Of a stretch of DNA of 64,000 nt, positions 43,552-51,366 are shown in pieces. Where the stretch lies: the NCBI RefSeq assembly GCF_021278985.1, contig NZ_CP082833.1:2604001-2668000 (forward strand), given 5' to 3'. The position numbers and the translations under genes were made by a program. Numbering within the stretch: position 1 is the first letter of the stretch; every line of letters starts with the position of its first letter. The notes below the pieces were generated by a model, which saw only the letters and a list, made by a program, of their open reading frames with translations, was not told where the DNA came from and did not search any database. This DNA is from Citrobacter rodentium NBRC 105723 = DSM 16636. Its GTDB lineage: Bacteria > Pseudomonadota > Gammaproteobacteria > Enterobacterales > Enterobacteriaceae.

Positions 43552-44355
43552 AAATACCTTCTGACAATAATTATTGTGGTAACGCAGAAGATCTTTTGTC
43601 CACAGCGGTACACTCAATTACTTAGTCCATCATTTACGACAATGGTTCCTGCAAAGCGTGTAAAACTGCTTCAGGATAAAACCACAAGGGGCATGAATGC
43701 TGGATGCTCAATATACCACCAGCAGATAAACCGCATCTACAAATAATTAATCAACAAGCGTAAATATTTTTATGATGGCGATAAAATAATTATCCTGGTT
43801 TTAATTGGTTGTTTTTATTGCTATTAAACCAAAACACCAGGTATTATCCTATTAATAATATTGTTATGAAAAAGTTGCGTCATTTAATGTAGCGACAGGT
43901 TTGGCTTAAAATAAAAAAGGTAAGGAGACTAATGGTTTATCTGTCAACTACACGCGCAGGCAGAAAAGAAGATGTTCATTTTCGGATATTTAATATCAGT
44001 AACCAGGCAGGAAGTTAACGAAAGCTATGTCAGCTTTTCAGTTTTAATAACAAACCTGACAAAGATAGCTTCGGCTATGTTTAGAGTAATCTGAAATTTC
44101 GTTGACGGTTTATCCGGGTAATAGCACTGCTTTCAGAATAAAATTGGCTGAAATTAACCTTAAGCAACGCATTAAAAAAGCCTGTTTCTGCACTACAAGT
44201 CCACAGGGCGCGCTAAACCCGGTTCCTGCTGATTTTTTCACTCATTTGTCGTATTAATCCTTTGAATTCCACGATGACCAGATAAAGATTGCATCAGAAG
44301 AGTTGTAAGTGTATTTTTATGCAATAAATGTGCATAAAAAGCAAAGGAGTGAGAG
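43552..44355. other. AT-rich gene-poor junction between lpxP and the ABC transporter
   Basis: About 800 bp of low GC. In E. coli yfdY and the yfd/evg genes follow lpxP here, and none is present. It holds the lpxP promoter on the left and the transporter promoter on the right. One short ORF with a good RBS lies at 43932-44018. No tRNA, integrase or direct repeat marking an island edge was found. Confidence 0.6.
43932..44018 (+). CDS. Possible 28-residue leader or small protein
   Basis: ATG is preceded by TAAGGAGACTA, a strong ribosome-binding site with good spacing. The peptide begins MVYLSTTRAGRKEDVHF. It is hydrophilic and resembles nothing I know. The only support is the RBS and the otherwise empty region; it could also be a decayed gene start. 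Confidence 0.25.
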   Translation: MVYLSTTRAGRKEDVHFRIFNISNQAGS

Positions 44356-45123
44356 ATGTTCAGTAAGTGGATGAAAGCCGGATGTCTGATGATGGCTCTG
44401 ACAGGGGCGGCGATGGCGGCTCAGGAGACGTATGTCGTCGGCGCTGGCGGCACCTACCGGCCGTTTGAGTTTGAAAACAGCCAGAAACAGCTGGAAGGTT
44501 TTGACATTGATATTATTAAAGCGATAGCGAAAGCAGAAAATTTTGAGGTCAAACTGGTCAACACGCCCTGGGAGGGGATTTTCGCCACCCTCGGCTCCGG
44601 GGATCGCGACATCATTATCTCTGGTATCACTATCACCGATAAGCGTAAGCAGATGGTCGATTTTTCCCATCCTTACTTCCCGGCGGAGCAGTCTATTGTT
44701 GTGCCTGCCGGTTCCACGGTCACTTCTCTTGACTCTCTGAAAAACGAAAAGGTTGGCGTGGTCAATTCCAGCACCGGCGATATCGTGGTATCCGGCGTGC
44801 TGGGTAAAAACAGCACCGCGATAAAGCGTTTCGACAATACGCCTTTGATGTTGCAGGAGCTGTTTGAAGATGGCGTCAGCGCGGCGGTCGGCGACGTTGG
44901 GGTGGTGAAGTATTACATCAGGCAGCATCCGGAAAAGCAGTTCAAGCTGGTGCCAGACGCTAAATTTGAACGTCAGTATTTTGGCATTGCGGTCGCCAAA
45001 GGCAACACCGAACTGCTGCAAAAGATTAATGCCGGACTGAAGAAAATCATTGCTGACGGCACCTACGACAAAATTTATAAAACCTGGTTTGATAGCGAAG
45101 TGCCGACTCTGCCAGCAGCGTAA
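44356..45123 (+). CDS. Polar amino-acid ABC transporter, periplasmic binding protein
   Basis: This 255-residue protein has a signal peptide ending AAMAA (residues 1-21). Its mature fold is the GlnH/HisJ/ArtJ family: TYRPFEFENSQKQLEGFDID (ligand-contact start), SGITITDKRKQMVDFSHPYF and GDVGVVKYYI (Asp binding the amino group). It captures a polar amino acid for the permease and ATPase encoded next. Specificity (Gln, Arg, Glu or cystine) cannot be told from sequence. The RBS AAAGGAGTGAG is strong. Confidence 0.93.
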   Translation: MFSKWMKAGCLMMALTGAAMAAQETYVVGAGGTYRPFEFENSQKQLEGFDIDIIKAIAKAENFEVKLVNTPWEGIFATLGSGDRDIIISGITITDKRKQMVDFSHPYFPAEQSIVVPAGSTVTSLDSLKNEKVGVVNSSTGDIVVSGVLGKNSTAIKRFDNTPLMLQELFEDGVSAAVGDVGVVKYYIRQHPEKQFKLVPDAKFERQYFGIAVAKGNTELLQKINAGLKKIIADGTYDKIYKTWFDSEVPTLPAA

Positions 45124-45145
45124 CGTCTTTTTTATTGTCTTTCAG

Positions 45146-45173
45146 GCCGACACCCGCCCGGTGTCGGCTTTTT
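45146..45173 (+). terminator. Attenuating terminator between binding protein and permease
   Basis: GCCGACACC and GGTGTCGGC form a 9-bp stem around CGCCC, followed by TTTTT. It would terminate part of the transcripts, so the binding protein should be made in excess of the membrane components. Confidence 0.88.
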
Positions 45174-45186
45174 GCAGGGGAAAACC

Positions 45187-45951
45187 ATGACGGGATTTCG
45201 TTGGGAAATCATCCAGGAGTATGCGCCGCTGTTTATGGAAGGCGCATGGATGACAATTAAATGCACTATTATCTGCGTCTGTCTTGGCACGCTGTGGGGG
45301 CTGACGCTGGGCCTGGGCCGCATGGCGAAAGCCGAACATGGCTTCTGGAAATATGCGCTGCGTTATCTGGTGCAGTTTCCGGTTCGCTTCTACGTCAGCG
45401 CGTTTCGCGGCACGCCGCTGTTTGTGCAGATCATGGTGGTTCATTTTGCGCTGGTGCCGCTGTTTATTAACCCGCGGGACGGCATACTGGTGACCAGCGG
45501 GATAATGAGCGCGGATCTTGCCCGCGAGCTGCGTTCCGGCTACGGCGCGTTTTTATCCTGTATCGTCGCCATTACGCTGAATGCCGGCGCCTATGTTTCC
45601 GAGATTTTCCGCGCCGGGATCCAGTCGATCGATCCCGGGCAGATGGAGGCGTCCAGGGCGCTGGGGATGCCGTGGTGGAAAACCATGCGTAAGGTCATTC
45701 TGCCGCAGGCTTTCCGCCGTATTCTTCCGCCGCTGGGCAATAACGCCATCGCGATTGTAAAAGATTCCTCTCTGGCGTCGGCTATCGGACTCGCCGATCT
45801 GGCCTATGCGGCGCGAACGGTGTCGGGCGCATATGCCACCTACTGGGAACCCTATCTGACCATTTCACTGGTGTACTGGGTGCTCACCTTCCTGCTCGCG
45901 CAGATGGTTAATCGTCTGGAAAAGAGGTTTGGTAAAAGTGATCCACATTAA
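45187..45951 (+). CDS. Polar amino-acid ABC transporter, permease
   Basis: This 254-residue HisM/GlnP-family inner-membrane subunit has hydrophobic segments around residues 18-45, 70-95, 120-140 and 215-240. The EAA loop is in MEASRALGMPWWKTMRKVILPQ (about 155-176). The start at 45187 follows AGGGGAAAACC; a start 15 bp upstream is possible. It probably forms a homodimer, because only one permease gene is present. It overlaps the ATPase gene by 14 bp. Confidence 0.92.
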   Translation: MTGFRWEIIQEYAPLFMEGAWMTIKCTIICVCLGTLWGLTLGLGRMAKAEHGFWKYALRYLVQFPVRFYVSAFRGTPLFVQIMVVHFALVPLFINPRDGILVTSGIMSADLARELRSGYGAFLSCIVAITLNAGAYVSEIFRAGIQSIDPGQMEASRALGMPWWKTMRKVILPQAFRRILPPLGNNAIAIVKDSSLASAIGLADLAYAARTVSGAYATYWEPYLTISLVYWVLTFLLAQMVNRLEKRFGKSDPH

Positions 45952-46660
45952 AAATTTGCATAAACACTTTGGTGATAACCACGTGCTGCGCGGTATTGAC
46001 TGCGACATTCAGCCGCAGGAAGTCGTTTGCATCATCGGTCCTTCAGGCTCCGGTAAAAGCACCTTTTTGCGCTGTATGAACGCCCTGGAAACAGTGACGG
46101 AAGGTGAAGTGGTGGTAAATGGCTTTGCCGTTCACGATCGCAAAACCGATCTCAATAAAATGCGTGAAAGCGTAGGGATGGTGTTCCAGCGTTTTAATCT
46201 GTTTCCGCACATGACGGTGCTGGAAAACCTGATTATGGCGCCGGAAATGCTGCAGGGCGTGGCGCGTAAAGAGGCTATCAGCCGGGCTGAAAAGCTGCTG
46301 GCGAAAGTCGGTTTAAGCGATAAACGTGACGCCTGGCCTTCGCGTTTATCCGGCGGGCAGCAGCAGCGTGTCGCCATTGCCCGCGCGCTGGCGATGAATC
46401 CATCGATTATGCTTTTCGACGAGCCGACTTCGGCGCTGGACCCGGAGCTGGTAGGCGACGTGCTGGACGTGATGAAGAACCTGGCGAATGAAGGGATGAC
46501 GATGGCGATCGTTACCCATGAAATGGGCTTCGCCCGCGAGGTGGCCGACCGGGTGATTTTCATCGACCACGGCGTTATTCAGGAAGAAGGTACGCCAGAA
46601 GCGATCTTTACTGCTCCGTCGAATCCACGCACGGCGGAATTTTTAAGTAAGGTGCTGTGA
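45938..46660 (+). CDS. Polar amino-acid ABC transporter, ATP-binding protein
   Basis: This 240-residue GlnQ/HisP-type ATPase has Walker A GPSGSGKSTFLR (about residues 34-45), the signature LSGGQQQRVAIARAL (about 133-147) and Walker B IMLFDEPTSALD (about 152-163), with the switch His in IVTHEMGF. The GTG at 45938 is preferred because AAGAGG lies 10 bp before it; a TTG at 45929 is an alternative. Last gene of the three-gene operon, followed by a terminator. Confidence 0.94.
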   Translation: MIHIKNLHKHFGDNHVLRGIDCDIQPQEVVCIIGPSGSGKSTFLRCMNALETVTEGEVVVNGFAVHDRKTDLNKMRESVGMVFQRFNLFPHMTVLENLIMAPEMLQGVARKEAISRAEKLLAKVGLSDKRDAWPSRLSGGQQQRVAIARALAMNPSIMLFDEPTSALDPELVGDVLDVMKNLANEGMTMAIVTHEMGFAREVADRVIFIDHGVIQEEGTPEAIFTAPSNPRTAEFLSKVL

Positions 46661-46677
46661 GGCCGGGACTCGCCTTT

Positions 46678-46707
46678 CACTCTGCGCCCTGGGCGCAGAG
46701 TGGTTTT
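46678..46707. terminator. Terminator between the ABC operon and the T6SS operon
   Basis: CACTCTGCGCC and GGCGCAGAGTG form a perfect 11-bp stem with a CTG loop, followed by GTTTT on the + strand. It separates the two convergent operons. Confidence 0.9.
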
Positions 46708-46712
46708 GCGGA

Positions 46713-47201
46713 TCACTCCACGCTCAGTGCGGTTTCCGTTGGAATAAAGCTGTTGATAATACGGACGTAATGTTTACGCTGCGCTTCGGTAAAGTCGTTA
46801 TAAGCCGCCAGCGTAAACACCAGCAGTTTGCGCGACTCGGGGTTGTGCTTCGGGTGACAGGGCAGCGTCACAATGGAAGAAACCTGCCGGACCCAGGCGC
46901 CATCCTCGAGAAATTTATTGGCGGTTTGCAGCACCTGCAGTTTGGCTGGGCCAATTTCATGGCGCAGGTTTTTTCCTTCCCTCTCAAATCCGGGGACATA
47001 AAGCTTCATTTTCTCCCACTGCTTCTCACAGAAATCGTCCACCGTTTGATCTTTTTCCAGCGTGGCGCGATTTATCAGTATGTTGTACTGATTATTTTCC
47101 TCATCCATATAGCGCAGAATATTAATGGACCGATCTTCCTGTGGCGTGAGTGTCATGAAAGTGCCTTCATTAAGAGGATAAGTCATCGGGGTTTTGTTCA
47201 T
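46713..47201 (-). CDS. DUF1795/DcrB-family protein, possible T6SS effector chaperone
   Basis: This 162-residue cytoplasmic protein starts at the ATG at 47201, which follows AAAAGGACTGAC. Family features are NEGTFMTLTPQEDRSINIL and the end part RKHYVRIINSFIPTE. DUF1795 includes EagR/EagT chaperones, which bind the N-terminal membrane helices of PAAR effectors, and the lipoprotein DcrB. No signal peptide is present, so the chaperone class fits better. Last gene of the leftward T6SS operon. No client effector lies beside it. Confidence 0.8.
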   Translation of the reverse strand: MNKTPMTYPLNEGTFMTLTPQEDRSINILRYMDEENNQYNILINRATLEKDQTVDDFCEKQWEKMKLYVPGFEREGKNLRHEIGPAKLQVLQTANKFLEDGAWVRQVSSIVTLPCHPKHNPESRKLLVFTLAAYNDFTEAQRKHYVRIINSFIPTETALSVE

Positions 47202-47226
47202 GTCAGTCCTTTTCATCCTTAATGGT

Positions 47227-49011
47227 TTATCGGGGTAAGGGAATAATCTCAACGCGGCGGTTTTGCGCTCTCCCTTCTTTGGTGTCGTTATTGGCGATCG
47301 GTCGGGTGTCGCCAGCGCCTTCGGTAATGAACTGTCCGGCGGGGAGTCCCGTATGCGCCACCAGCCACTCTTTAATGACCTGCGCGCGCGCGGCAGAGAG
47401 CGCCATGTTCGTCGCGGCAGAGCCGGTACTGTCGGAATGACCAATAATCAGGAACGTTTTTTCTGGCGAGCGGCGAATGACCGGCACGATAGTGAGCAGG
47501 GTTTTTTCGCTGTCGGGCATGAGATTGCTGCTGCCGTTCGCAAACAGCGGCACGGTATCCGCCAGGGGGAAGAGTGATGCGTCGTCTGCGGCAACGTTTT
47601 TCCGTAACGGAGAAAATTGCCTTATCTGCTCGCGTATTTCGCCGATGTTATGCCGGACAGAGGAGTAAACGCCGCCAGCCAGACAGGCTAACAGTAACAA
47701 CAGCGCGATAATGGCGGGTAGCGCAGAACGACGGCGCGGCCCTGGCTTAACGAGAGACACGGGCGCTGGCCATGTGGTCTCGGGGTCCGCTAGCGGCGGT
47801 AAGGGCAACGGAGGTAACGGCGGCATGACAATCGAGGCGGAAAGCGCAGGCAGGATGCCGTACCTTTCCTCCAGCCACTGCGACCAGGCGCCGTGACGGG
47901 TAAAACCCTGACCAGAGTCAGCAAGCATAACGCCAGCGAGATCGAGCGGGGTGTTTTTAAACAAGGACTGCACGACGCCCATCAGCCGACTTTCGGCAAG
48001 CCAGGCGATAAAAGTACTGCCGAGCGCATACCGTTGTATGGCGTACAGATCCTGGCCGTCATCGCGGGCATTAAGCTTGTCCACCAGGTTGTGGAAACAC
48101 GACTCCAGCGTCAGCTGACCGTGCGGCGGCGGCGTCAGAGAGCTGGTCCAGATCGCCCGGTTGGGATCGTGCGAATGGCGTTGCTGGCTCAGTCGGGTAT
48201 AAAAAGCCGGTATGCAGGGCAACCGCCCGTTAAGCCGTATGGAGCTGAAGAGGTACTGCCAGGACATCAACTGTTCTGTCAGCAGGGCGCTGTTTTCCAC
48301 ACCTTCGACAAGCACGGGAAACAGGGCCACCGTCGCCATTGGCGGGTGCGTCACTTGCGCATGCGCAAGCCGACTGGCGAGCGTGGTCGACTGTTCGGCT
48401 ACCATCCAGACAATGTGTCCGTTATCGCTGGTCGACAGATTGGCCTGGTGAAACCATTTTTGGGCGAAGGGGCCAATAATCAGCACCATCAGCCGGGGAG
48501 AGGTCGCAGGCGTATCTACGCAGCCTGTTTCCGGTTCAGGGACCGCTTCCATGCGCATCAGCCGGGTACGCGGCGCGCAGGCGGTGCGCAGCGACGTCAG
48601 CGCGTCGGTTTGTCCTTCGACCTGTTTCAGCAGAGTAAGCAGCTTTCTGGCATAGCGGAAAATCAGGTTGCTGTCGGAACGAAGCAGGTCGGCAAGCAGT
48701 GAGGTAATATCGTCATCGGCCTGGCTTTGGGTGTAGCCATAGAAGTAATGCATTAACGCATAACGTCCCCAGGAGAGGGCGTTATCTTTCTGGTTTAACA
48801 TCAGTCGCTTATCAAAATAACCGCATAACAGCCTGCACAACGCCTCGCTCTCTTCGGCGGTCTGGTTCTCTTCCTGCAAGGCTTTATTAAACTGCTCGAT
48901 GAGCGAAATAAGCCTGAGCTGAAAATCCGCCGCTGAAGGAATGATGCCGTCGAAGGATATCAGGGTATCAATGCCGATCAGTCGGCAGAAAAATTTTTCA
49001 CTTTTCACCAT
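47227..49011 (-). CDS. T6SS-associated DotU-like/OmpA-domain fusion protein
   Basis: This 594-residue protein has an N-terminal region (residues 1-125) weakly resembling DotU/TssL (EALCRLLCGYFDKRLMLN, then ALMHYFYGYTQ). A long middle region (about 160-400) is unrecognised. A Pro-rich linker, one transmembrane helix (LPAIIALLLLLACLAGGVY, about 441-459) and a C-terminal OmpA/MotB-like peptidoglycan-binding domain (ADTVPLFANGSSNLMPDS, IGHSDSTGSAATNMALSAAR, NRRVEI) follow. It would anchor the T6SS envelope complex to the cell wall. Its ATG overlaps the glycosyltransferase stop (ATGGTGA) and follows GGAGAAAAG. Whether it replaces or accompanies a canonical TssL cannot be judged here. Confidence 0.78.
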   Translation of the reverse strand: MVKSEKFFCRLIGIDTLISFDGIIPSAADFQLRLISLIEQFNKALQEENQTAEESEALCRLLCGYFDKRLMLNQKDNALSWGRYALMHYFYGYTQSQADDDITSLLADLLRSDSNLIFRYARKLLTLLKQVEGQTDALTSLRTACAPRTRLMRMEAVPEPETGCVDTPATSPRLMVLIIGPFAQKWFHQANLSTSDNGHIVWMVAEQSTTLASRLAHAQVTHPPMATVALFPVLVEGVENSALLTEQLMSWQYLFSSIRLNGRLPCIPAFYTRLSQQRHSHDPNRAIWTSSLTPPPHGQLTLESCFHNLVDKLNARDDGQDLYAIQRYALGSTFIAWLAESRLMGVVQSLFKNTPLDLAGVMLADSGQGFTRHGAWSQWLEERYGILPALSASIVMPPLPPLPLPPLADPETTWPAPVSLVKPGPRRRSALPAIIALLLLLACLAGGVYSSVRHNIGEIREQIRQFSPLRKNVAADDASLFPLADTVPLFANGSSNLMPDSEKTLLTIVPVIRRSPEKTFLIIGHSDSTGSAATNMALSAARAQVIKEWLVAHTGLPAGQFITEGAGDTRPIANNDTKEGRAQNRRVEIIPLPR

Positions 49012-50351
49012 CTTTTCTCCGTCACGGTGCCCCAGCCAGAGGTCATTGACCACGGACATATCCGCACGACAGCAGGCTGTGCGGCGTTGGCGGTTTTAAA
49101 TTCAAGAGAGAGGTTGAGGTTGCCATCCGGGGATGTGGTGTGCAGGACTTGCAGCTCCCGGGCGTCAAGCGTGCGTTTATAGAGCAGCATGTTTTGCGGG
49201 TTATAAACGCCAAGGTGCAGGTTCCCCGCTTCTCCATCGTCAGCGCGCCAGACAGCGGGCTCCAGCGTGAGGTTTTTTTTGTACCAGACGTACTGGCGGG
49301 CAAGCCATTGCGCGTGGTCATCGGGTGGCGTCGGGAAAAAATTGATCTTCTCCGCGCTCATGACCTCCGGCAGTACGGTGCCCTTTTGCAGACAAATTCC
49401 GGCCTGATACTCAAACGCTCGCAGAGAACGCGCAGAGCCCGTGCCGTAAGGCGCCAGGCTTGCGGCGTCCGCTGTTTCCAGCCCCAGTATGGTCCGGACG
49501 CGTTTTTTCGAGATGTTGTCTCTTTCCCACCAGGCTTTATCCACCGCGCCTTGCGCTTTGGCCTCGTTTGAGTGATCGCCCCAGACTTTGCTGTGCGCTT
49601 TACGCTGATAGAAATGCCAGAGCAGCGGCTTGTGCGGATGATAAATGTCATAACCGTGGGTGAAGGCGCGCACCGCCATGGCTATCTCTTCACCGGCGAA
49701 AAAAATCTGCGGATCGTTAGGCACGGTGCTGACGAAATCGCCGTGCGTAAAGATAAACCCGCCCGCGAGATAGCTTCCCCGCACTGGCCCGGTCGCCGTA
49801 AAAGGCGTGGAGGTCAACATGGGAATACCCTGCGGATTAAATTCGCGAAGTATCAGGCGGCTGACATAGTGCTTTTTGCTGGCCTCTTCCTCTTCGCCGG
49901 GGCAATAAGGCGGCGGATAGGCGGAGAGAATGGGCCGCGCGCTTTTCTGCTGTAACTGGCGCAGCATGGCAACCATTTCGTCATCCCAGCCGGGAATAAA
50001 ACGGCAGTGGGAATCGATTTGCAGGAAATAGGCTTCCTGTTCAAACAGCGTTTCCGCCATGCTGCGCGCCCAGCAGGCGCCCTGGCTGGCGTAATAATGA
50101 ACGCTGATAATGTCAATTCTGGCCTGACGGTAGCGAAAGGCAAATACCTTCTGGCCCGCAACGATGCGACTGCCTTCCGGGGTCATGCCGCATTGTTCAA
50201 ACAGCGACAGCTTTTCGTCGTCCTGCCAGCAAACGGAGAGATGCAGATTCTCCGGGTGAGCGGCATGGCGCAGCATATCCTGTAGCGTTGGGATGAGCTC
50301 CGGGTCGCGATAGCTGGCGATGCTGATAAAAATTGTCGCTGTGGCGTCCAT
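49005..50351 (-). CDS. GlcNAc-transferase-type glycosyltransferase in the T6SS/fimbrial operon
   Basis: This 448-residue cytoplasmic protein starts TIFISIASYRDPELIPTLQD, the N-terminus of the PF11397 family (GlcNAc transferases related to eukaryotic Skp1 GnT1). The DxD-like metal site is probably QIDSHCRFIPGWDDEM (about residues 124-139). Further family regions are FTATGPVRGSYLAGGFIFTHG and FFAGEEIAMAVRAFTHGYDIYHPH. The last 90 residues look like a separate beta-rich domain. The start at 50351 follows GGGAAAA. It lies between the tip adhesin and the OmpA-like gene, overlapping the latter. It probably glycosylates a protein of this locus; the target is unknown. Confidence 0.8.
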   Translation of the reverse strand: MDATATIFISIASYRDPELIPTLQDMLRHAAHPENLHLSVCWQDDEKLSLFEQCGMTPEGSRIVAGQKVFAFRYRQARIDIISVHYYASQGACWARSMAETLFEQEAYFLQIDSHCRFIPGWDDEMVAMLRQLQQKSARPILSAYPPPYCPGEEEEASKKHYVSRLILREFNPQGIPMLTSTPFTATGPVRGSYLAGGFIFTHGDFVSTVPNDPQIFFAGEEIAMAVRAFTHGYDIYHPHKPLLWHFYQRKAHSKVWGDHSNEAKAQGAVDKAWWERDNISKKRVRTILGLETADAASLAPYGTGSARSLRAFEYQAGICLQKGTVLPEVMSAEKINFFPTPPDDHAQWLARQYVWYKKNLTLEPAVWRADDGEAGNLHLGVYNPQNMLLYKRTLDARELQVLHTTSPDGNLNLSLEFKTANAAQPAVVRICPWSMTSGWGTVTEKRW

Positions 50352-50376
50352 TTTTCCCAATCCATTCAAAAACTGA

Positions 50377-51363
50377 TTACTGAATATCAAAAACAACTTC
50401 CGCTTTGGCGTTAAAGGTCCCGCCTGCGGGGGCGGTTTTGCTGCTGGCGAACAGCGTGGCGTTCCAGGCGAATTCGGCAGGCCCCTGGCTGGTAATGCTG
50501 GTTTTTTGTTCTGAGGTGCTGCCGTCCAGCTTCATCGCCTTGCCTGCGCCATCGGTGATTTTTATGCCCAGCCGATCCAGATTGCCGCCCGCATCTTTTA
50601 CGCGGATATACGAGCCATCCGGGGAGGGGGTGTCGGTGAGCATTGAGGCGGTAGCGGAATAGGTGCCGTAGTCGCTTTTGCAGGTAATGTTGAAAGCCAG
50701 CTTGCGGGTCACGCCGCTGCTGAGTAAAGAGGGGGTCACTTCGTTGAAATCAATCGTTTTGGCACTGTCGACATCGCAGGTGGGGGTGCTGATGATTTTG
50801 ATATCGCCCATGGCGAGTTTCATGACATACGAAGCCGGATCGGCTGTCATCAGGTAGTTATAGGCAATATCTCCGGCGGGCAGAACGGTATCGCCGTTCG
50901 GATCGCTCAGGCGCAAATTGTTCGCCGTTTTAAAAAACTGGATGCGGTAAAAAGAGGCGGCCAAAAAATCAAATGTGCCGACTTGCTCTCCCCCGGGAAA
51001 GAGCACCTGGTTGGTGGAGGGAAAGTTGCCGAAAGCGAAACCGTTATTCCACAGTAGCTTAATGCCAATGCCCGGTATATGGGTCGGATAGAGGCGGGTT
51101 GACGTGTCCTGTCCCGTCAGGTTGATCACCCGCTTTCCGTACTCGGTGCCGACAAGGCAGTCGTCATAGCCAATATTCCGGCCTGCCTGATTGCTGTCGA
51201 ACTGGGCGATCGGGGTTGAGGTGTCTGCGGGCGCATTCGCGTTGATACGAATAACTTGCGAAGGAATGGAAACCGCGGTCGGCGCGCCGCGCGCCAGCGT
51301 ACAGACGGCGGAAGCGGTGGGCATTAAAGCAAGGGCACAAAGCGTAATGGCGATCCTTAACAT
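50377..51363 (-). CDS. Fimbrial tip adhesin (two-domain) encoded in the T6SS operon
   Basis: This 328-residue exported protein has a signal peptide (MLRIAITLCALALMPTASA). The N-terminal region (about 20-190), with a Cys pair (CTLARG and DDCLVG), suits a lectin-like receptor domain. The C-terminal region (about 195-328) is pilin-like: PTCDVDSAKTIDFNEV, LAFNITCKSD with paired cysteines, and a final EVVFDIQ strand. This is the FimH-type adhesin plan. It starts 3 bp after tssA with the RBS AAGGAA inside the tssA end. The matching pilins, chaperone and usher are in the divergent operon at 58.4-63.0 kb. Confidence 0.82.
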   Translation of the reverse strand: MLRIAITLCALALMPTASAVCTLARGAPTAVSIPSQVIRINANAPADTSTPIAQFDSNQAGRNIGYDDCLVGTEYGKRVINLTGQDTSTRLYPTHIPGIGIKLLWNNGFAFGNFPSTNQVLFPGGEQVGTFDFLAASFYRIQFFKTANNLRLSDPNGDTVLPAGDIAYNYLMTADPASYVMKLAMGDIKIISTPTCDVDSAKTIDFNEVTPSLLSSGVTRKLAFNITCKSDYGTYSATASMLTDTPSPDGSYIRVKDAGGNLDRLGIKITDGAGKAMKLDGSTSEQKTSITSQGPAEFAWNATLFASSKTAPAGGTFNAKAEVVFDIQ

Positions 51364-51366
51364 CTT

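Noticed and set aside
47893..48702. 269-codon open frame on the + strand opposite the OmpA-domain gene
   Set aside because: Antisense to a gene with clear domains, with biased composition and no RBS.
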